Shown here one piece after another: positions 16,602 through 27,145 of a DNA stretch of 64,000 nucleotides (the first letter of the stretch is position 1; every line of letters begins with the position of its first letter). Origin of the DNA: Nocardioides ginsengisegetis (GTDB lineage Bacteria; Actinomycetota; Actinomycetes; Propionibacteriales; Nocardioidaceae); assembly GCF_014138045.1 (NCBI RefSeq), contig NZ_JACGXA010000001.1:927501-991500 (forward strand). The letters run 5' to 3'. The position numbers were made by a program, and so were the translations under genes. A model generated the notes under the pieces. The model saw only the letters and a program-made list of their open reading frames with translations, was not told where the DNA came from and did not search any database.

Positions 16602-19600
16602 TTAGCTGAAGGCCCGGTCGAGCAGGTCCTTCTGCTCGGCCATGTGCCGCTTGACCGTGCCGACCGAGGGCGAGGACGACTGCTCGCGGGTGACCGGCTC
16701 GACGCGGGCGTCGACCTCCGGCCACACGTTGAGCGCGTAGTGCGGCCACGGGCCCATGTTGGCGGGCTCGTCCTGCACCCAGCGCACGACCTTGAGCTTG
16801 GGGAATTTCGCGATCTCGGCCTTGATGTCGTCCAGCGGGCGCGGGTAGAGCTGCTCCACGCGGGCGATGGCGAACCGCTCGCCGTTCTCACGCTTGGCCC
16901 GGTCGACCATCAGGTCCCAGGTCACGCGGCCCGAGCACAGCAGCAGCGTGTCGACCTTCTCGGGGTCGGCCTGGTCGTCGCCGATGAGCGGACGGAAGGT
17001 GCCGGACGTGAAGTCGTCGGGCGCCGAGGCCGCCTCCTTGCGCTTGAGCATCGACTTCGGCGTGAAGACCACCAGCGGGCGGTGCTCCTCGCCGAGCGAG
17101 TGCTGGCGCAGCAGGTGGAAGTACGACGCGGGCGTGGACGGCTGGGCCACCACGAACGCCTCGTCGGCCGCCATCGTCAGGAACCGCTCGATGCGGGCCG
17201 AGGAGTGGTCGGGGCCCTGGCCCTCGTAGCCGTGCGGCAGGAGGAGCACGACACCGGACTGCTGGCGCCACTTGGTCTCGCCCGAGGAGATGAACTCGTC
17301 GATGACGGTCTGCGCGCCGTTGACGAAGTCACCGAACTGGGCCTCCCACAGCACCAGTGCGTCTGGACGCGCCACGGAGTAGCCGTACTCGAAGCCGAGG
17401 GCGGCGTACTCGGAGAGCAGCGAGTCGTAGACGTGGAACTTCGCCTGGTCCTCGGTGAGCGAGGTCAGCGGGGTCCACTCGTCGGCGTTGACGCGGTCGA
17501 TGATCGTCGCGAAGCGCTGCACGAACGTGCCGCGGCGCGAGTCCTGCCCGGCCAGGCGGACCGGGCGGCCCTCCATGAGCAGCGAGCCGAACGCGAGGAT
17601 CTCGCCGGTGCCCCAGTCGATCGGGCCGTCGGTGATCGCGGCGGCACGGCGCTGCAGCTGCGGCATCACCTTCGGGTGGACGGTGAAGCCCTCCGGCGGG
17701 GTGACGTAGGCGTCGGAGATCCGCTTGAGCACGTCGCGGGAGACGGCCGTGGCGGTGTCGCCGGCCGACTTCTCGGGGTAGTCCGGGACGGTGGTCCACT
17801 CCGAGGGCTGGCTGCTCGCCTCGCGCACCTCGGTGAAGACCCGCTCCAGCTGCTGCTGGTAGTCGCGGAGGACCTGCTCGGCCTCCTCGATCGTGATGTC
17901 GCCACGACCGATGAGGGACTCGGTGTAGAGCTTGCGCACCGAGCGCTTCTGCTCGATCAGGTCGTACATCAGCGGCTGGGTGTACGACGGGTCGTCACCC
18001 TCGTTGTGACCGCGGCGGCGGTAGCAGACGAGGTCGATGACGACGTCCTTCTTGAACGCCTGGCGGTACTCGAACGCGAGCCGGGCGACGCGGATGCACG
18101 CCTCCGGGTCGTCGCCGTTGACGTGGAAGATCGGCGCCTGCACCATCCGCGCCACGTCGGTGCAGTAGAGCGAGGAGCGCGAGGAGCCCGGCGAGGTGGT
18201 GAAGCCGACCTGGTTGTTGACCACCAGGTGGATCGTGCCGCCGGTGCGGTAGCCGCGGAGCTGGCTGAGGTTCAGCGTCTCGGCGACCACGCCCTGGCCC
18301 GCGAACGCGGCGTCACCATGGACGAGCAGCGGGAGGACGGGGTAGTCGGCACCGCGGTCGAGCACGTCCTGCTTGGCGCGGGCGATGCCCTCCAGAACCG
18401 GGTCGACGGCCTCGAGGTGCGAGGGGTTCGCGGCGACCGAGACCTTGATCTTGTCCGAGGACCCGGCCTCGAACTCGCCCTCGGCGCCGAGGTGGTACTT
18501 CACGTCGCCGGAGCCCTGGACCGTGCGCGGGTCGATGTTGCCCTCGAACTCGCGGAAGATCTGGGAGTACTTCTTGCCGACGATGTTGGCCAGCACGTTG
18601 AGGCGGCCGCGGTGGGCCATGCCGATCGCGACCTCGTCGAGGCCCGACTCGGCTGCGGCCTCGCAGATCTCGTCGATCACGGGGACCGTGGTCTCGCCGC
18701 CCTCGAGGCTGAAGCGCTTCTGGCCGACGAACTTGGTCTGCAGGAAGGTCTCGAAGGCCTCGGCCTGGTTGAGCTTCAGCAGGATCCGCAGCTGCTCCTC
18801 GCGGGGCGGCTTGGTGTGCGGCTGCTCGACGCGCTCCTGGATCCAGCGGCGCTGCTCGGGATCCATGATGTGCATGTACTCGATGCCGGTGGTGCGGCAG
18901 TAGGAGTCGCGCAGGATGCCGAGGATCTGGCGCAGCTTCATGAAGCGCCGGCCCTCGCCGCCGAACGAGCCGGTGGCGAACTCGCGGTCGAGGTCCCACA
19001 GGGTCAGGCCGTGCGACTCCACCTCGAGGTCGGGGTGGCTGCGCTGGCGGTACTCGAGCGGGTCGGTGTCGGCCATCATGTGGCCGCGCACGCGGTAGGC
19101 GTGGATCAGCTCGAGGATGCGCGCCTGCTTGCTGATGTCGTCGTCGTGGGTGGTCGCGATGTCGCTGGACCAGCGGATCGGCTCGTAAGGGATGCGCAGC
19201 GAGCGGAAGATCTCGTCGTAGAAGTCGTCCTGGCCGAGCAGCAGCTGGTGCATGCGCTTGAGGAACTCGCCCGACTGTGCGCCCTGGATGACGCGGTGGT
19301 CGTAGGTCGAGGTCAGCGTCATGACCTTGCTGATCGCGTTGCGGGCGATCGCCTCGTCCGAGGCGCCCTGCCACTCGGGCGGGTACTCCATGGCGCCGAC
19401 GCCGATGATGGCGCCCTGGCCCTTCATCAGGCGCGGGACGGAGTGGCTGGTGCCGATGCCGCCCGGGTTGGTCAGCGAGATCGACGTGCCCTGGAAGTCC
19501 ACGACGCCGAGCTTGTTGTCGCGGGCCTTGCGGACGATCTCCTCGTAGGCGGTCCAGAAGCCCGCGAAGTCCATCGTCTCGGCGGCCTTGATGCTCGGCA

Positions 19601-20345
19601 CGAGCAGCTGGCGCGAGCCGTCGGGCTTCGGGACGTCGATCGCGAGGCCGAGGTTGATGTGCGCCGGCGTGATCAGGTTGGGCTTGCCGTCGACGACGTC
19701 GAAGCCGACGTTCATCTCGGGCATCGACTTCAGGGCCTTGACCAGCGCGTAGCCGATCAGGTGCGTGAAGGAGACCTTGCCGCCGCGGGCCCGGGCGAGG
19801 TGGTTGTTGATGACGGTGCGGTTGTCCCACAGCAGCTTGACCGGCACGCTGCGGACCGAGGTCGCGGTGGGGACGGTCAGCGACACGTCCATGTTCTGGG
19901 CGGTGCGGGCCGGGGCGCCGCGGAGCACGGTGTAGGTCGGCTCGTCGCTCGCCGCGGCGGGGGCCGCCGGCTTGGACTCCTTGGGCACGGGGTTGCTCGT
20001 GCCCTGGGCGACCTCGGCGGCCTTGTTGGCCGGACGCGGCTTCGCCACGGGAGCGGGGGTCTCGGTCTTGTCCTCGGCCTTGGCCTCCGGGGCCTTCTCG
20101 GGCGCCTTGGCGGCCGGGGCGGCCGGCTTCTCGGCCTGCTTCACCGAGACCGCGCCGTTCGCGGCCTGGCCGTTGGCGCCACCGCCGTTGGCCTGGAAGT
20201 ACTTCACCCACGTCGCATCGACGCTCGAGGGATCCTTGACGTACTGGTCGTACATCTCCTCCACGAGCCACTCGTTGGCGCCGAAGTCGGCGGAGGGCTG
20301 TTCGGGAGACTGGCTGTCAGACTGATTGCCTGAGGACTGCGGCAC
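16602..20345 (-). CDS. kgd: Multifunctional 2-oxoglutarate dehydrogenase/decarboxylase Kgd
   Basis: A 1247-residue fusion. A short N-terminal segment ends in [19 protein letters not shown]. It is followed by an Ala/Pro/Glu-rich linker (about 50-130), an E2-type succinyltransferase domain (about 130-370; catalytic HxxxD-like TYDHRVIQG near 350), then the full TPP-dependent E1 domain with [11 protein letters not shown] and the GHNEGDDPS region. This is the actinobacterial Kgd/OdhA layout, which works with a separate E3 and, in its regulation, an FHA protein (GarA/OdhI). GTG start at 20345 behind GAGGCGAA. It heads an operon with DUF6104 and the acetoacetate decarboxylase-like gene. Confidence 0.95.
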   Translation of the reverse strand: MPQSSGNQSDSQSPEQPSADFGANEWLVEEMYDQYVKDPSSVDATWVKYFQANGGGANGQAANGAVSVKQAEKPAAPAAKAPEKAPEAKAEDKTETPAPVAKPRPANKAAEVAQGTSNPVPKESKPAAPAAASDEPTYTVLRGAPARTAQNMDVSLTVPTATSVRSVPVKLLWDNRTVINNHLARARGGKVSFTHLIGYALVKALKSMPEMNVGFDVVDGKPNLITPAHINLGLAIDVPKPDGSRQLLVPSIKAAETMDFAGFWTAYEEIVRKARDNKLGVVDFQGTSISLTNPGGIGTSHSVPRLMKGQGAIIGVGAMEYPPEWQGASDEAIARNAISKVMTLTSTYDHRVIQGAQSGEFLKRMHQLLLGQDDFYDEIFRSLRIPYEPIRWSSDIATTHDDDISKQARILELIHAYRVRGHMMADTDPLEYRQRSHPDLEVESHGLTLWDLDREFATGSFGGEGRRFMKLRQILGILRDSYCRTTGIEYMHIMDPEQRRWIQERVEQPHTKPPREEQLRILLKLNQAEAFETFLQTKFVGQKRFSLEGGETTVPVIDEICEAAAESGLDEVAIGMAHRGRLNVLANIVGKKYSQIFREFEGNIDPRTVQGSGDVKYHLGAEGEFEAGSSDKIKVSVAANPSHLEAVDPVLEGIARAKQDVLDRGADYPVLPLLVHGDAAFAGQGVVAETLNLSQLRGYRTGGTIHLVVNNQVGFTTSPGSSRSSLYCTDVARMVQAPIFHVNGDDPEACIRVARLAFEYRQAFKKDVVIDLVCYRRRGHNEGDDPSYTQPLMYDLIEQKRSVRKLYTESLIGRGDITIEEAEQVLRDYQQQLERVFTEVREASSQPSEWTTVPDYPEKSAGDTATAVSRDVLKRISDAYVTPPEGFTVHPKVMPQLQRRAAAITDGPIDWGTGEILAFGSLLMEGRPVRLAGQDSRRGTFVQRFATIIDRVNADEWTPLTSLTEDQAKFHVYDSLLSEYAALGFEYGYSVARPDALVLWEAQFGDFVNGAQTVIDEFISSGETKWRQQSGVVLLLPHGYEGQGPDHSSARIERFLTMAADEAFVVAQPSTPASYFHLLRQHSLGEEHRPLVVFTPKSMLKRKEAASAPDDFTSGTFRPLIGDDQADPEKVDTLLLCSGRVTWDLMVDRAKRENGERFAIARVEQLYPRPLDDIKAEIAKFPKLKVVRWVQDEPANMGPWPHYALNVWPEVDARVEPVTREQSSSPSVGTVKRHMAEQKDLLDRAFS

Positions 20346-20491
20346 GGGTGGGTTCGCCTCTTCCAGAGATCGCGCGCGGGGATCGATGATTCAGTCGTCA
20401 AGGCTAGACCCACACGCCAGCAAATGCTCGTGGAAGGGTCGCCTTTCGGGCAGGGTGTCACGGAAGCCACACGACAGGGAGATCCCCCACC

Positions 20492-21088
20492 ATGCGAAAC
20501 CCCGTCCGACCGGTCGCCGCCGCGGCCCTGGCGGTGGCCCTCACGGCCACTGCCTGCAGCGGCGACAGCACCGACGACAACCCCCCTGCGAGCGCCACCT
20601 CGTCCTCCGCGAAGGCCAGCGAGAGCGCCGCCCCCGAGGTCGTCACCAAGGCGACCCTCGGGAAGGTCACGGGCAAGCTGCCCAAGAAGGAGGGCGCGCA
20701 CCTCAAGGAGGCGATCGGGTCGGTCGTCGACGCCTGGTTCGACGCCGCCTTCACCGCGGGCGACTATCCCCGCGGCGACTTCCACGACGCCTTCCCCGGG
20801 TTCACCACCGGTGCCAGGCAGGAGGCCGTCCACGACCGGAAGCTGATGAGCAACGCCGACATCGGCAAGCACATCGACTCCGTCGAGGCCAGCAAGCGTC
20901 GCGTCCGCATCGACGTGCTGGCCGTGCGCCGCAAGCCGGTCGGCGTCACTGCCCGCGTCGTCCTCGACTTCGCGACCACCGGCAAGGTCGAGAAGCACCT
21001 GGAGGTGAAGGGCCGGCTGTTCCTGACCCGCAACGACGACGGGTGGCGGGTCTTCGGCTACGACATGACCAAGGGAGGTGCCCGATGA
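20492..21088 (+). CDS. Exported lipoprotein, function unknown
   Basis: A 198-residue lipoprotein. The signal peptide ends at a lipobox-like TATAC with acylated Cys near residue 24, followed by a Ser/Ala/Asp-rich linker (to about 48). The globular part looks like an SnoaL/NTF2-type fold (AWFDAAFTAGDY...GWRVFGYDM), common in actinobacterial lipoproteins. The stop overlaps the LCP start by 4 bases (ATGA), so the two are co-translated and probably act together at the cell wall. Confidence 0.7.
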   Translation: MRNPVRPVAAAALAVALTATACSGDSTDDNPPASATSSSAKASESAAPEVVTKATLGKVTGKLPKKEGAHLKEAIGSVVDAWFDAAFTAGDYPRGDFHDAFPGFTTGARQEAVHDRKLMSNADIGKHIDSVEASKRRVRIDVLAVRRKPVGVTARVVLDFATTGKVEKHLEVKGRLFLTRNDDGWRVFGYDMTKGGAR

Positions 21089-22002
21089 CCCCGCTCCGCA
21101 AGCGCTACCCCCGCGCGCTGCGCACGCTCACCGTGGGCCTGGTGCTCGCCGTCGCCGCGCTGGTGGTGCCGGACTCGGCGGTGAAGTCCACCGAGATCGA
21201 GCTCGTGAAGGTGCACCAGGCCTCGGGCGTGGACCTGAGCCCCGACGTGGTGTGGATCCTCGCCGTGGGATCCGACGCCCGGCCCGGCGAGGACATGACC
21301 CACACGCGCGGCGACGCGCTCCAGCTGATCGGGATGAACACCAGGACGGGTGCGGCCGCGGCGATCGGCGTACCCCGTGACTCCTGGGTCGACATCCCGG
21401 GCCACGGCCACGACAAGATCAACGCCTCGCTCTACTACGGCGGTCCCGAGCTCCTCGGGCAGACGGTCGGCAACCTGGTGGGCATCCAGCCCGACTACGT
21501 GTTCGTGACCCGGTTCAAGTACTTCATCGCGATGGTGCGCGACATCGGCGGCATCGAGGTGGACAACCCCATCGCCTTCGACGACACCTACCTCAAGCCG
21601 CGCGGCTTCAGGGCGGGGCGGATCCACCTCGGCGGGTACGACGCCATGGCGTTCTCGCGGATCCGGCACAACCTGATCCGCGGCGACTTCGACCGCTCGG
21701 CCAACCAGCAGCGGGTGCTGCGCGGCATCCAGGCCAAGGTCCGTGCCCGATCCCACGAGCGGGGCTTCATGGAGCGCGGCGTGTTGTCGGTGATGGCGCA
21801 CCTGCACACCGGTCTCCCGCCCGCCGAGCTCTTCCGGCTCGGCCAGGCGATGGCCCAGGTCGACCCGCACAAGATCACGACCTGTGTCGTGCAGGGCGGC
21901 ATCGGCAACATCGGCGGCGCCAGCGTGGTGCTGCCCTTCACGAGCCAGGCACGGATGTTCGGCGACGAGGCCCGCGCCGACGCCACGCTCGAGCACTGCT
22001 GA
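21085..22002 (+). CDS. LytR-CpsA-Psr (LCP) family cell-wall glycopolymer ligase-like protein
   Basis: A 305-residue membrane-anchored protein with an N-terminal span (about 15-33) and an extracellular LCP domain. It shows ILAVGSDARPG, AIGVPRDSWVDIPG, HDKINASLYYGG and the Arg pair in FSRIRHNLIRGDFDRSANQQ, the polyprenyl-phosphate-binding residues of the family. LCP enzymes transfer glycopolymers such as teichoic acid or arabinogalactan to peptidoglycan. It is coupled to the upstream lipoprotein. Confidence 0.9.
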   Translation: MTPLRKRYPRALRTLTVGLVLAVAALVVPDSAVKSTEIELVKVHQASGVDLSPDVVWILAVGSDARPGEDMTHTRGDALQLIGMNTRTGAAAAIGVPRDSWVDIPGHGHDKINASLYYGGPELLGQTVGNLVGIQPDYVFVTRFKYFIAMVRDIGGIEVDNPIAFDDTYLKPRGFRAGRIHLGGYDAMAFSRIRHNLIRGDFDRSANQQRVLRGIQAKVRARSHERGFMERGVLSVMAHLHTGLPPAELFRLGQAMAQVDPHKITTCVVQGGIGNIGGASVVLPFTSQARMFGDEARADATLEHC

Positions 22003-22018
22003 CGCGACGGCGTACGCA

Positions 22019-22058
22019 CGACACCGGGGCGGCCCCGCGAGGGACCGCCCCGGTGTCG
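22019..22058. terminator. Strong bidirectional hairpin terminator
   Basis: A perfect 14-bp stem, CGACACCGGGGCGG (22019-22032) with CCGCCCCGGTGTCG (22045-22058) and a 12-base loop, lies between the convergent LCP and secreted-paralogue genes. Confidence 0.82.
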
Positions 22059-22083
22059 CGTCAGGACGGTGGGTGGTGCCGGA

Positions 22084-23478
22084 TCAGCGCGGGAAGATCT
22101 TCCCGGCCGCCCAGCCCAGGTCCATGATCGAGCCGCCGGGGGTGAAGGAGTCACCCAGCGTCAGCACGACGGCGTGCACCTCGGAGCCGTAGAAGTTGTT
22201 CTTCACGACCCGGTACTGCAGGAAGTTGCCGGTGCCGTCGCCGAGCTCGATGGTCTCGCCGGGCTTCGGGACGGCCAGCTCCTCGCCGTTGACCAGGATC
22301 TTGGCGATGCTCGTGTCGATCGACTTGCGGACCCGGTTGGTGCCGGCCGGCTTGAACATGTGGACGGTCGAGGCGATCCCGTCGATCTCCAGGCCGATGC
22401 TGTCCAGGGTGATCTTGCCGAGCTTGCTCGAGACCATGCCGCGGGCCGAGCCGTCGGAGTGCTGCTTGCCCATGAAGGCGTAGTCGATGCCGGTGAGGGT
22501 GGCCAGGCCGCCCAGGACGGAGGCGTCGGCGATGTGCTGCTTCTTGACGACACCGCCGGTGCCCTCGCAGGGGATGGAGCGCTGGCCGAGGTTGCCCATG
22601 TGCAGGGCGTTGCCGGAGAACATGTCCAGGCCCATCGCGGTGGAGCGGAAGACGCCCGCGGGCACGGGACGCGCGACGCGGGTGCGGGCCCGGCCGAGCT
22701 CGAGCACCGTCGGGTGGCCGGTCAGGTCGGTCATCAGGCGCAGCGCGTAGGTCTCGGAGATCGCGTGGTCGGCCGTGGCCGAGCCCGACTTCACGCCGGC
22801 GAGGCCGATGCTGCCCAGGCCGGGGATCTCGATGACGCCGCCGGTGGCCTGCTGGAGCACGTCGATGACCGCGCCGGTGACCTGGCCGCCGGTCTGGGTG
22901 AGCGTGTCGAGCAGGTCCTGGAGCTCGGCGGGCACCTCGGCGGGGAGGTTGCCGATGCTGAGCTCGGGGGCCTTGAAGGTCTCCTGGTGGCCGAACTTGC
23001 CGGTGGCGGAGTCGAAGAACGCGTCGGCCACGGAGGTCAGGCCGGTGAGCTTCAGGGTGGGGGTGGAGCCGTCGGTGGCGCCCAGCTCGACGTCGCCGAC
23101 GGTGGAGGTGCCGCGGATGCCGCTGAGACCGGACTCGAGGTCGCGGTAGGTCTTGGTGGTGCTCGAGAGCCCCGAGACCTTGACGTAGTCGTTGTCGGGC
23201 ACCGAGACCACGGAGTTCTTCAGGACCTCGCGGCCGGCGTAGCTGGTGCAGCGCTGCTGGGCGTAGGCGTCCTTGAGGGTGCGGAGCTCGACGCCGTCGA
23301 CGAGCACCTTCGCGCCGTAGACGTCGCCCTTGTAGCCGAAGTTGGTCGGGACCGGCTTGGCGTGGGTGGCGGAGTGGCCCCGGGCCGCGTCGGCCGCGGG
23401 GTTGGTGACGAGGGCGCCGGAGACACCGGCTGCGCAGACCGCGGTGACCGCGATCGCCCTGCTGAGGGACTTCTTCAT
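22084..23478 (-). CDS. Secreted protein, paralogue 1 (choice-of-anchor P-like)
   Basis: A 464-residue exported protein with a signal peptide of about 36 residues (MKKSLSRAIAVTAVCAAGVSG, AxA site). The mature part is predicted beta-rich and is homologous over its full length to the product of the next gene. Shared blocks are PTNFGYKGDVYGAKVL, DAYAQQRCT.YAGREV, IPGLGSI, ELGRARTR, QRSIPCEGTGG, KILVNGEE and KNNFYGSEVHAV. Two conserved Cys (QQRC and IPCEG) may form a disulfide. The family looks like the actinobacterial choice-of-anchor P group, from memory only. Start at 23478 preferred (AGGCAGGA upstream). Confidence 0.65.
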   Translation of the reverse strand: MKKSLSRAIAVTAVCAAGVSGALVTNPAADAARGHSATHAKPVPTNFGYKGDVYGAKVLVDGVELRTLKDAYAQQRCTSYAGREVLKNSVVSVPDNDYVKVSGLSSTTKTYRDLESGLSGIRGTSTVGDVELGATDGSTPTLKLTGLTSVADAFFDSATGKFGHQETFKAPELSIGNLPAEVPAELQDLLDTLTQTGGQVTGAVIDVLQQATGGVIEIPGLGSIGLAGVKSGSATADHAISETYALRLMTDLTGHPTVLELGRARTRVARPVPAGVFRSTAMGLDMFSGNALHMGNLGQRSIPCEGTGGVVKKQHIADASVLGGLATLTGIDYAFMGKQHSDGSARGMVSSKLGKITLDSIGLEIDGIASTVHMFKPAGTNRVRKSIDTSIAKILVNGEELAVPKPGETIELGDGTGNFLQYRVVKNNFYGSEVHAVVLTLGDSFTPGGSIMDLGWAAGKIFPR

Positions 23479-23592
23479 GGTTCCTGCCTTCATCCTGGGG
23501 TGAGCCGCGTTCCCTCCACGGTCGTTGCGGCACTGGCGGATGACCCAGCCGAGATCCAGGTCACCGGGAAGCGAGGCGCACCCCTTCCCGGC

Positions 23593-23649
23593 GAGGGAAT
23601 CTCCGGGCAGATTCCCTCAGGTCAGGCAACTGCCTGCCGATGCGATCGG
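23593..23649. repeat. Three consecutive inverted repeats between the paralogues
   Basis: GAGGGAATCT/AGATTCCCTC (23593-23602, 23609-23618; 6-base loop), CAGGCA-AC-TGCCTG (23623-23636) and CCGAT-GCG-ATCGG (23637-23649) lie side by side in the 248-base gap 23479-23726. They could be a terminator for the upstream paralogue plus operators or a structured leader for the downstream one. The rest of the gap shows nothing I recognise. Confidence 0.55.
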
Positions 23650-23726
23650 TTACTGCGAGGTAAGTAGTCCTTTCGGGCCATTTCCGTGCTGGGGTACGCC
23701 GTCGCCGGGTCCTCGCGGACGGCGAA

Positions 23727-25106
23727 TCACCGGGGGAAGACGTGCGCCGCCGCCCACCCGAAGTCGAGGACCGAGTCGAAGTCGGTCAGGGTCACGCGCA
23801 CGGCGTGCACCTCGGAGCCGTAGAAGTTGCTCTTCACGATCCGGGTCTCGATCACGCCGCCCTGGAAGGTCAGTGACTTGCCGGGGGCCGGGACCGGCTG
23901 CTCCTCGCCGTTGACCAGGATCTTGCCGACGCTGAAGGTGATCGTCCGCCCGACCGCGCCGGTGCGGTGCCGGTGGTCGACCGCGACCTTGCCGTTGACG
24001 TCGTCGAGCTCGAGGTTGACCGCCGGGATCTCGACCTTGTCGATGTGGCTGGAGGTGAAGCCGCTGGCCGTGCCGTCGGCGTTCTGGTCGCCCTTGAACC
24101 GGTAGTCGATGCCGGTCAGGTTGACGATCACGCCCAGGGCCAGCGAGGCCGAGTCGACGTGCTGGTGCTTGACCTTGCCGCCGGTGCCCTCGCACGGGAT
24201 GGAGCGCTGCTGGATGTTGCCCAGGTGCAGGGTGTTGTTCAGCGCGTAGGCGTCCATGCCCATCGCGATGGAGCGGAACACCCCGCCCGGGGTCGGGCTG
24301 CCGATGCGGGTGCGGGCGCGACCGAGCTGGAGGGTCTGGTTCTGGCCGTTGGCGTCGACGTTGATCTTGAGGGCGTAGCTCTCCGAGATGGCGAAGTGCG
24401 ACCCGGTGCTGCCCTTGTTGGTGCCCAGCGAGATGCTGCCCAGCCCGGGGATCTCGATGGGGGTGTTGGCGCTCTGGAGCACGTCGATGACCTGGCCGAC
24501 CACGTCGCCGGTGGTGCTGTCGATCGCGTCGAGCAGGTCCTGGAGCTCCGGCGGGACGGGGACGGAGTCGGAGAGGTGGGCGATCTGGAAGCTGGCGAAG
24601 TCCAGCGCCTCCCGGTGCCCGAACCCCTTCGCGGAGTGGAAGGCGTCGGAGCTGGTGGTGAAGCCCTTGATGGAGATGGTGGGGGTCTGCTGGCCGCCCA
24701 CGTCGCCCCCGATCTCCACGTCGGAGATGGCGCTGGAGCCGCGGACGCCGTACGTGCCGGTGTCGGCGTCGCGGTAGGTCCGCGTGCGGCTGGTCGTGGC
24801 CGAGACGTTGATGAGCGGGTTGTCCGGGACGGCGGCGGTGGAGCTCTTCACGACCTCGCGGCCGGCGTAGCGCGTGCAGCGCTGCTGGGCGTAGGCGTCC
24901 TTGACCGAGCGCTGCTCGACGTTCTCCAGCAGGAGCTTCACGCCGAACACGTCGCCCTTGAACCCGAAGTTGGTCGGCATCGGCTTGCCCGTCGTGCCGT
25001 CGCTCCCGTGGTGGGCCTCCGCGGGGGTGCCGCCGGCCAGGGCGCCCGCCAGGGCAGCGGCCAGGGCGGCCGACGCAGCCACCGCGCGCCTCATCGATGT
25101 CGTCAC
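23727..25106 (-). CDS. Secreted protein, paralogue 2 (choice-of-anchor P-like)
   Basis: A 459-residue exported protein with a signal peptide (MRRAVAASAALAAALAGALAGGTPAEA) and the same conserved blocks and Cys pair as its neighbour at 22084. It differs mainly in the low-conservation middle (VDHRHRTGAVGR). A GTG at 25106 is chosen because GGGAGA lies 5 bases upstream; other starts within 15 residues are possible. The tandem pair clearly arose by gene duplication. No anchor motif is visible at the C-terminus, so it is probably released or held in the wall non-covalently. Confidence 0.65.
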   Translation of the reverse strand: MTTSMRRAVAASAALAAALAGALAGGTPAEAHHGSDGTTGKPMPTNFGFKGDVFGVKLLLENVEQRSVKDAYAQQRCTRYAGREVVKSSTAAVPDNPLINVSATTSRTRTYRDADTGTYGVRGSSAISDVEIGGDVGGQQTPTISIKGFTTSSDAFHSAKGFGHREALDFASFQIAHLSDSVPVPPELQDLLDAIDSTTGDVVGQVIDVLQSANTPIEIPGLGSISLGTNKGSTGSHFAISESYALKINVDANGQNQTLQLGRARTRIGSPTPGGVFRSIAMGMDAYALNNTLHLGNIQQRSIPCEGTGGKVKHQHVDSASLALGVIVNLTGIDYRFKGDQNADGTASGFTSSHIDKVEIPAVNLELDDVNGKVAVDHRHRTGAVGRTITFSVGKILVNGEEQPVPAPGKSLTFQGGVIETRIVKSNFYGSEVHAVRVTLTDFDSVLDFGWAAAHVFPR

Positions 25107-25255
25107 GTGTGTCTCCCTCACCCGCAGGTCGGCTACGCGCAGGTAACCCCGTTGGGTGGGGGATACCCAGGTGAGGGAGAGAACTCACCCGTGACCGGGT
25201 GTGGACCAGACCAGTCCCGCCCCGAGGGGCGGGTGGCGGTCTTGATGAGGTGAAG

Positions 25256-25328
25256 CGCCCCCGGAAGGATTCGAACCTTCGACTCCTGGTACCGGAAACC
25301 AGTGCTCTATCCCCTGAGCTACGGAGGC
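25256..25328 (-). tRNA. tRNA-Arg (anticodon CCG)
   Basis: A 73-nt cloverleaf: acceptor GCCTCCG with CGGGGGC plus discriminator G, D-arm GCTCAGGGGATAGAGC, anticodon arm CTGGT-TTCCGGT-ACCAG with CCG in the middle, and T-arm with GGTTCGAATCC. No CCA is encoded. It reads CGG codons, common at this GC content, and lies 149 bases from the divergently transcribed argS. Confidence 0.95.
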
Positions 25329-25465
25329 AATGCTGCCGCGTCGACGCTGCGCCGCGGTGGCTGCGATGACCCTACAACCGACCCGCGGTCGGCCGGCAAT
25401 CGGGCCGCAATGGGCCCGCGCATCCCACGACGGATCGCGGTTCGGGGCTGCACGGGGCGCGCCGA

Positions 25466-25471
25466 TAGGCT
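25466..25471 (+). promoter_or_regulatory. -10 element of the argS operon, probably leaderless
   Basis: TAGGCT ends 6 bases before the GTG of argS, so the operon message probably starts at that GTG. Confidence 0.55.
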
Positions 25472-25477
25472 GGCTGG

Positions 25478-27145
25478 GTGACTCCCGAGCAGCTCTCCGC
25501 GACCATCGTCGACGCCCTGACGACCCTCTCCGACGAGGGGGCGATCAGCCTGCCGGACGGAGTGCCGGCGACGGTGACGGTGGAGCGACCCCGGCAGAAG
25601 GGTCACGGCGACTACGCCACCAACGTGGCGTTGCAGCTGGCCAAGAAGGCCGGGATGCCGCCGCGCGACTTCGCCACGATCGTCCACGACCGGCTGGTGC
25701 AGACCGACGGCATCGACGGCGTCGAGATCGCCGGGCCGGGCTTCCTCAACATCTCGGTGTCGGCCGGGTCGCAGGGCCGGGTCGCGGCCGAGGTCGCGGC
25801 CGCGGGGGCGACGTACGGCTCGAGCGGGGTGTTCGCGGGCGAGAAGATCAACCTCGAGTTCGTCTCGGCCAACCCGACCGGCCCGCTCCACCTCGGCGGG
25901 ACCCGCTGGGCCGCGGTCGGCGACGCGCTCGGCCGGATCTTCGAGTTCACCGGTGCCGACGTCACCCGCGAGTACTACTTCAACGACCACGGCGCCCAGA
26001 TCGACCGGTTCTCCCGGTCGCTGCTGGCCAGTGCCCGCGGCGAGGGCGTCCCCGAGGACGGCTACGGCGGTGACTACATCCACGAGATCGCCAAGGCGGT
26101 CGTGGACCAGCGCCCCGACGCCGTCGACCTGCCCGACGAGGAGGCCAACGAGGTCTTCCGCCAGGTCGGCGTGACCATGATGTTCGCCGAGATCAAGCAG
26201 GACCTCCACGACTTCGGCGTCGACTTCGACGTCTACTTCCACGAGGACGACCTGCACCGGAGCGGCGCGGTCGACAAGGCGATCCAGCGGCTGACCGAGC
26301 TCGGCAACACCTACGAGCAGGACGGCGCCCTGTGGCTGGTCACCGAGAAGTACGGCGACGACAAGGACCGCGTCATCGTCCGCTCCAACGGGCAGCCGGC
26401 CTACCTGTCCGGCGACCTGGCCTACTACCTCGACAAGCGCGAGCGCGGCTTCGAGCGCTGCTTCATCATGCTCGGGGCCGACCACCACGGCTACGTCGGC
26501 CGGATGAACGCCATGTGCGCGGCCTTCGGTGACGAGCCGGGCCGCAACCTGGAGATCCTGATCGGGCAGATGGTCAACCTGCTCAAGGACGGTCAGCCGA
26601 TGCGGATGTCCAAGCGGGCGGGCACCGTCATCTCCATGAACGACCTCGTCGACGCCATCGGCAAGGACGCCTCGCGCTACGTGCTGGCGCGCTACACCAG
26701 CGACACCAACATCGACATCGACCTCGACCTCTGGGCGAAGGCGAGCAACGACAACCCCGTCTACTACGTCCAGTACGCCCACGCCCGGGTCTCCTCGATC
26801 CTGCGCAACGCCGCCGACCTGGGCCTGGCGCCCGCCCATGGTGACGACTTCGACCCCGGCCTCCTGGCCCACGAGAAGGAGGGCGACCTCCTGCGCGCCC
26901 TCGCGGAGTTCCCGCGGGTCGTCGCCAGCGCCGCCGAGCTGCGCGAGCCGCACCGCGTTGCCCGCTACCTCGAGGACACGGCCGGGATCTACCACCGCTT
27001 CTACGACAACTGCCGCGTGCTGCCGATGGGCGACGAGGAGCCCAGTGACCTGCACCGCGCCCGGCTCCTGCTCATCGAGGCCACCCGCACCGTGCTCGCC
27101 AACGGCCTCGGCCTGCTCGGTGTCTCCGCCCCGGAGCGGATGTGA
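25478..27145 (+). CDS. argS: Arginyl-tRNA synthetase
   Basis: A 555-residue class I synthetase. An N-terminal Arg-tRNA recognition domain leads to [14 protein letters not shown] (HIGH-type motif near 137), MSKRAGT as the KMSKS equivalent near 377, and the C-terminal DALR anticodon-binding domain. It charges tRNA-Arg, including the isoacceptor encoded just upstream. GTG start. Its stop overlaps the lysA start (GTGA), making it the first gene of the argS-lysA-hom-thrC-thrB operon, a conserved actinobacterial order. Confidence 0.97.
   Translation: MTPEQLSATIVDALTTLSDEGAISLPDGVPATVTVERPRQKGHGDYATNVALQLAKKAGMPPRDFATIVHDRLVQTDGIDGVEIAGPGFLNISVSAGSQGRVAAEVAAAGATYGSSGVFAGEKINLEFVSANPTGPLHLGGTRWAAVGDALGRIFEFTGADVTREYYFNDHGAQIDRFSRSLLASARGEGVPEDGYGGDYIHEIAKAVVDQRPDAVDLPDEEANEVFRQVGVTMMFAEIKQDLHDFGVDFDVYFHEDDLHRSGAVDKAIQRLTELGNTYEQDGALWLVTEKYGDDKDRVIVRSNGQPAYLSGDLAYYLDKRERGFERCFIMLGADHHGYVGRMNAMCAAFGDEPGRNLEILIGQMVNLLKDGQPMRMSKRAGTVISMNDLVDAIGKDASRYVLARYTSDTNIDIDLDLWAKASNDNPVYYVQYAHARVSSILRNAADLGLAPAHGDDFDPGLLAHEKEGDLLRALAEFPRVVASAAELREPHRVARYLEDTAGIYHRFYDNCRVLPMGDEEPSDLHRARLLLIEATRTVLANGLGLLGVSAPERM

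Noticed and set aside
15906..20333. Open frame of about 1475 codons opposite kgd
   Set aside because: It is the antisense shadow of kgd; GC-rich third positions keep it open, and its residues are low-complexity Gly/Val/Asp/Arg.
23479..23726. Riboswitch (c-di-AMP or c-di-GMP) upstream of the secreted paralogue
   Set aside because: The inverted repeats do not show the conserved core bases of the classes I know.
25147..25170. SigF-type promoter (GGGTAT) before paralogue 2
   Set aside because: A GGGTAT is present on the minus strand, but no GTTT -35 at proper spacing was found.
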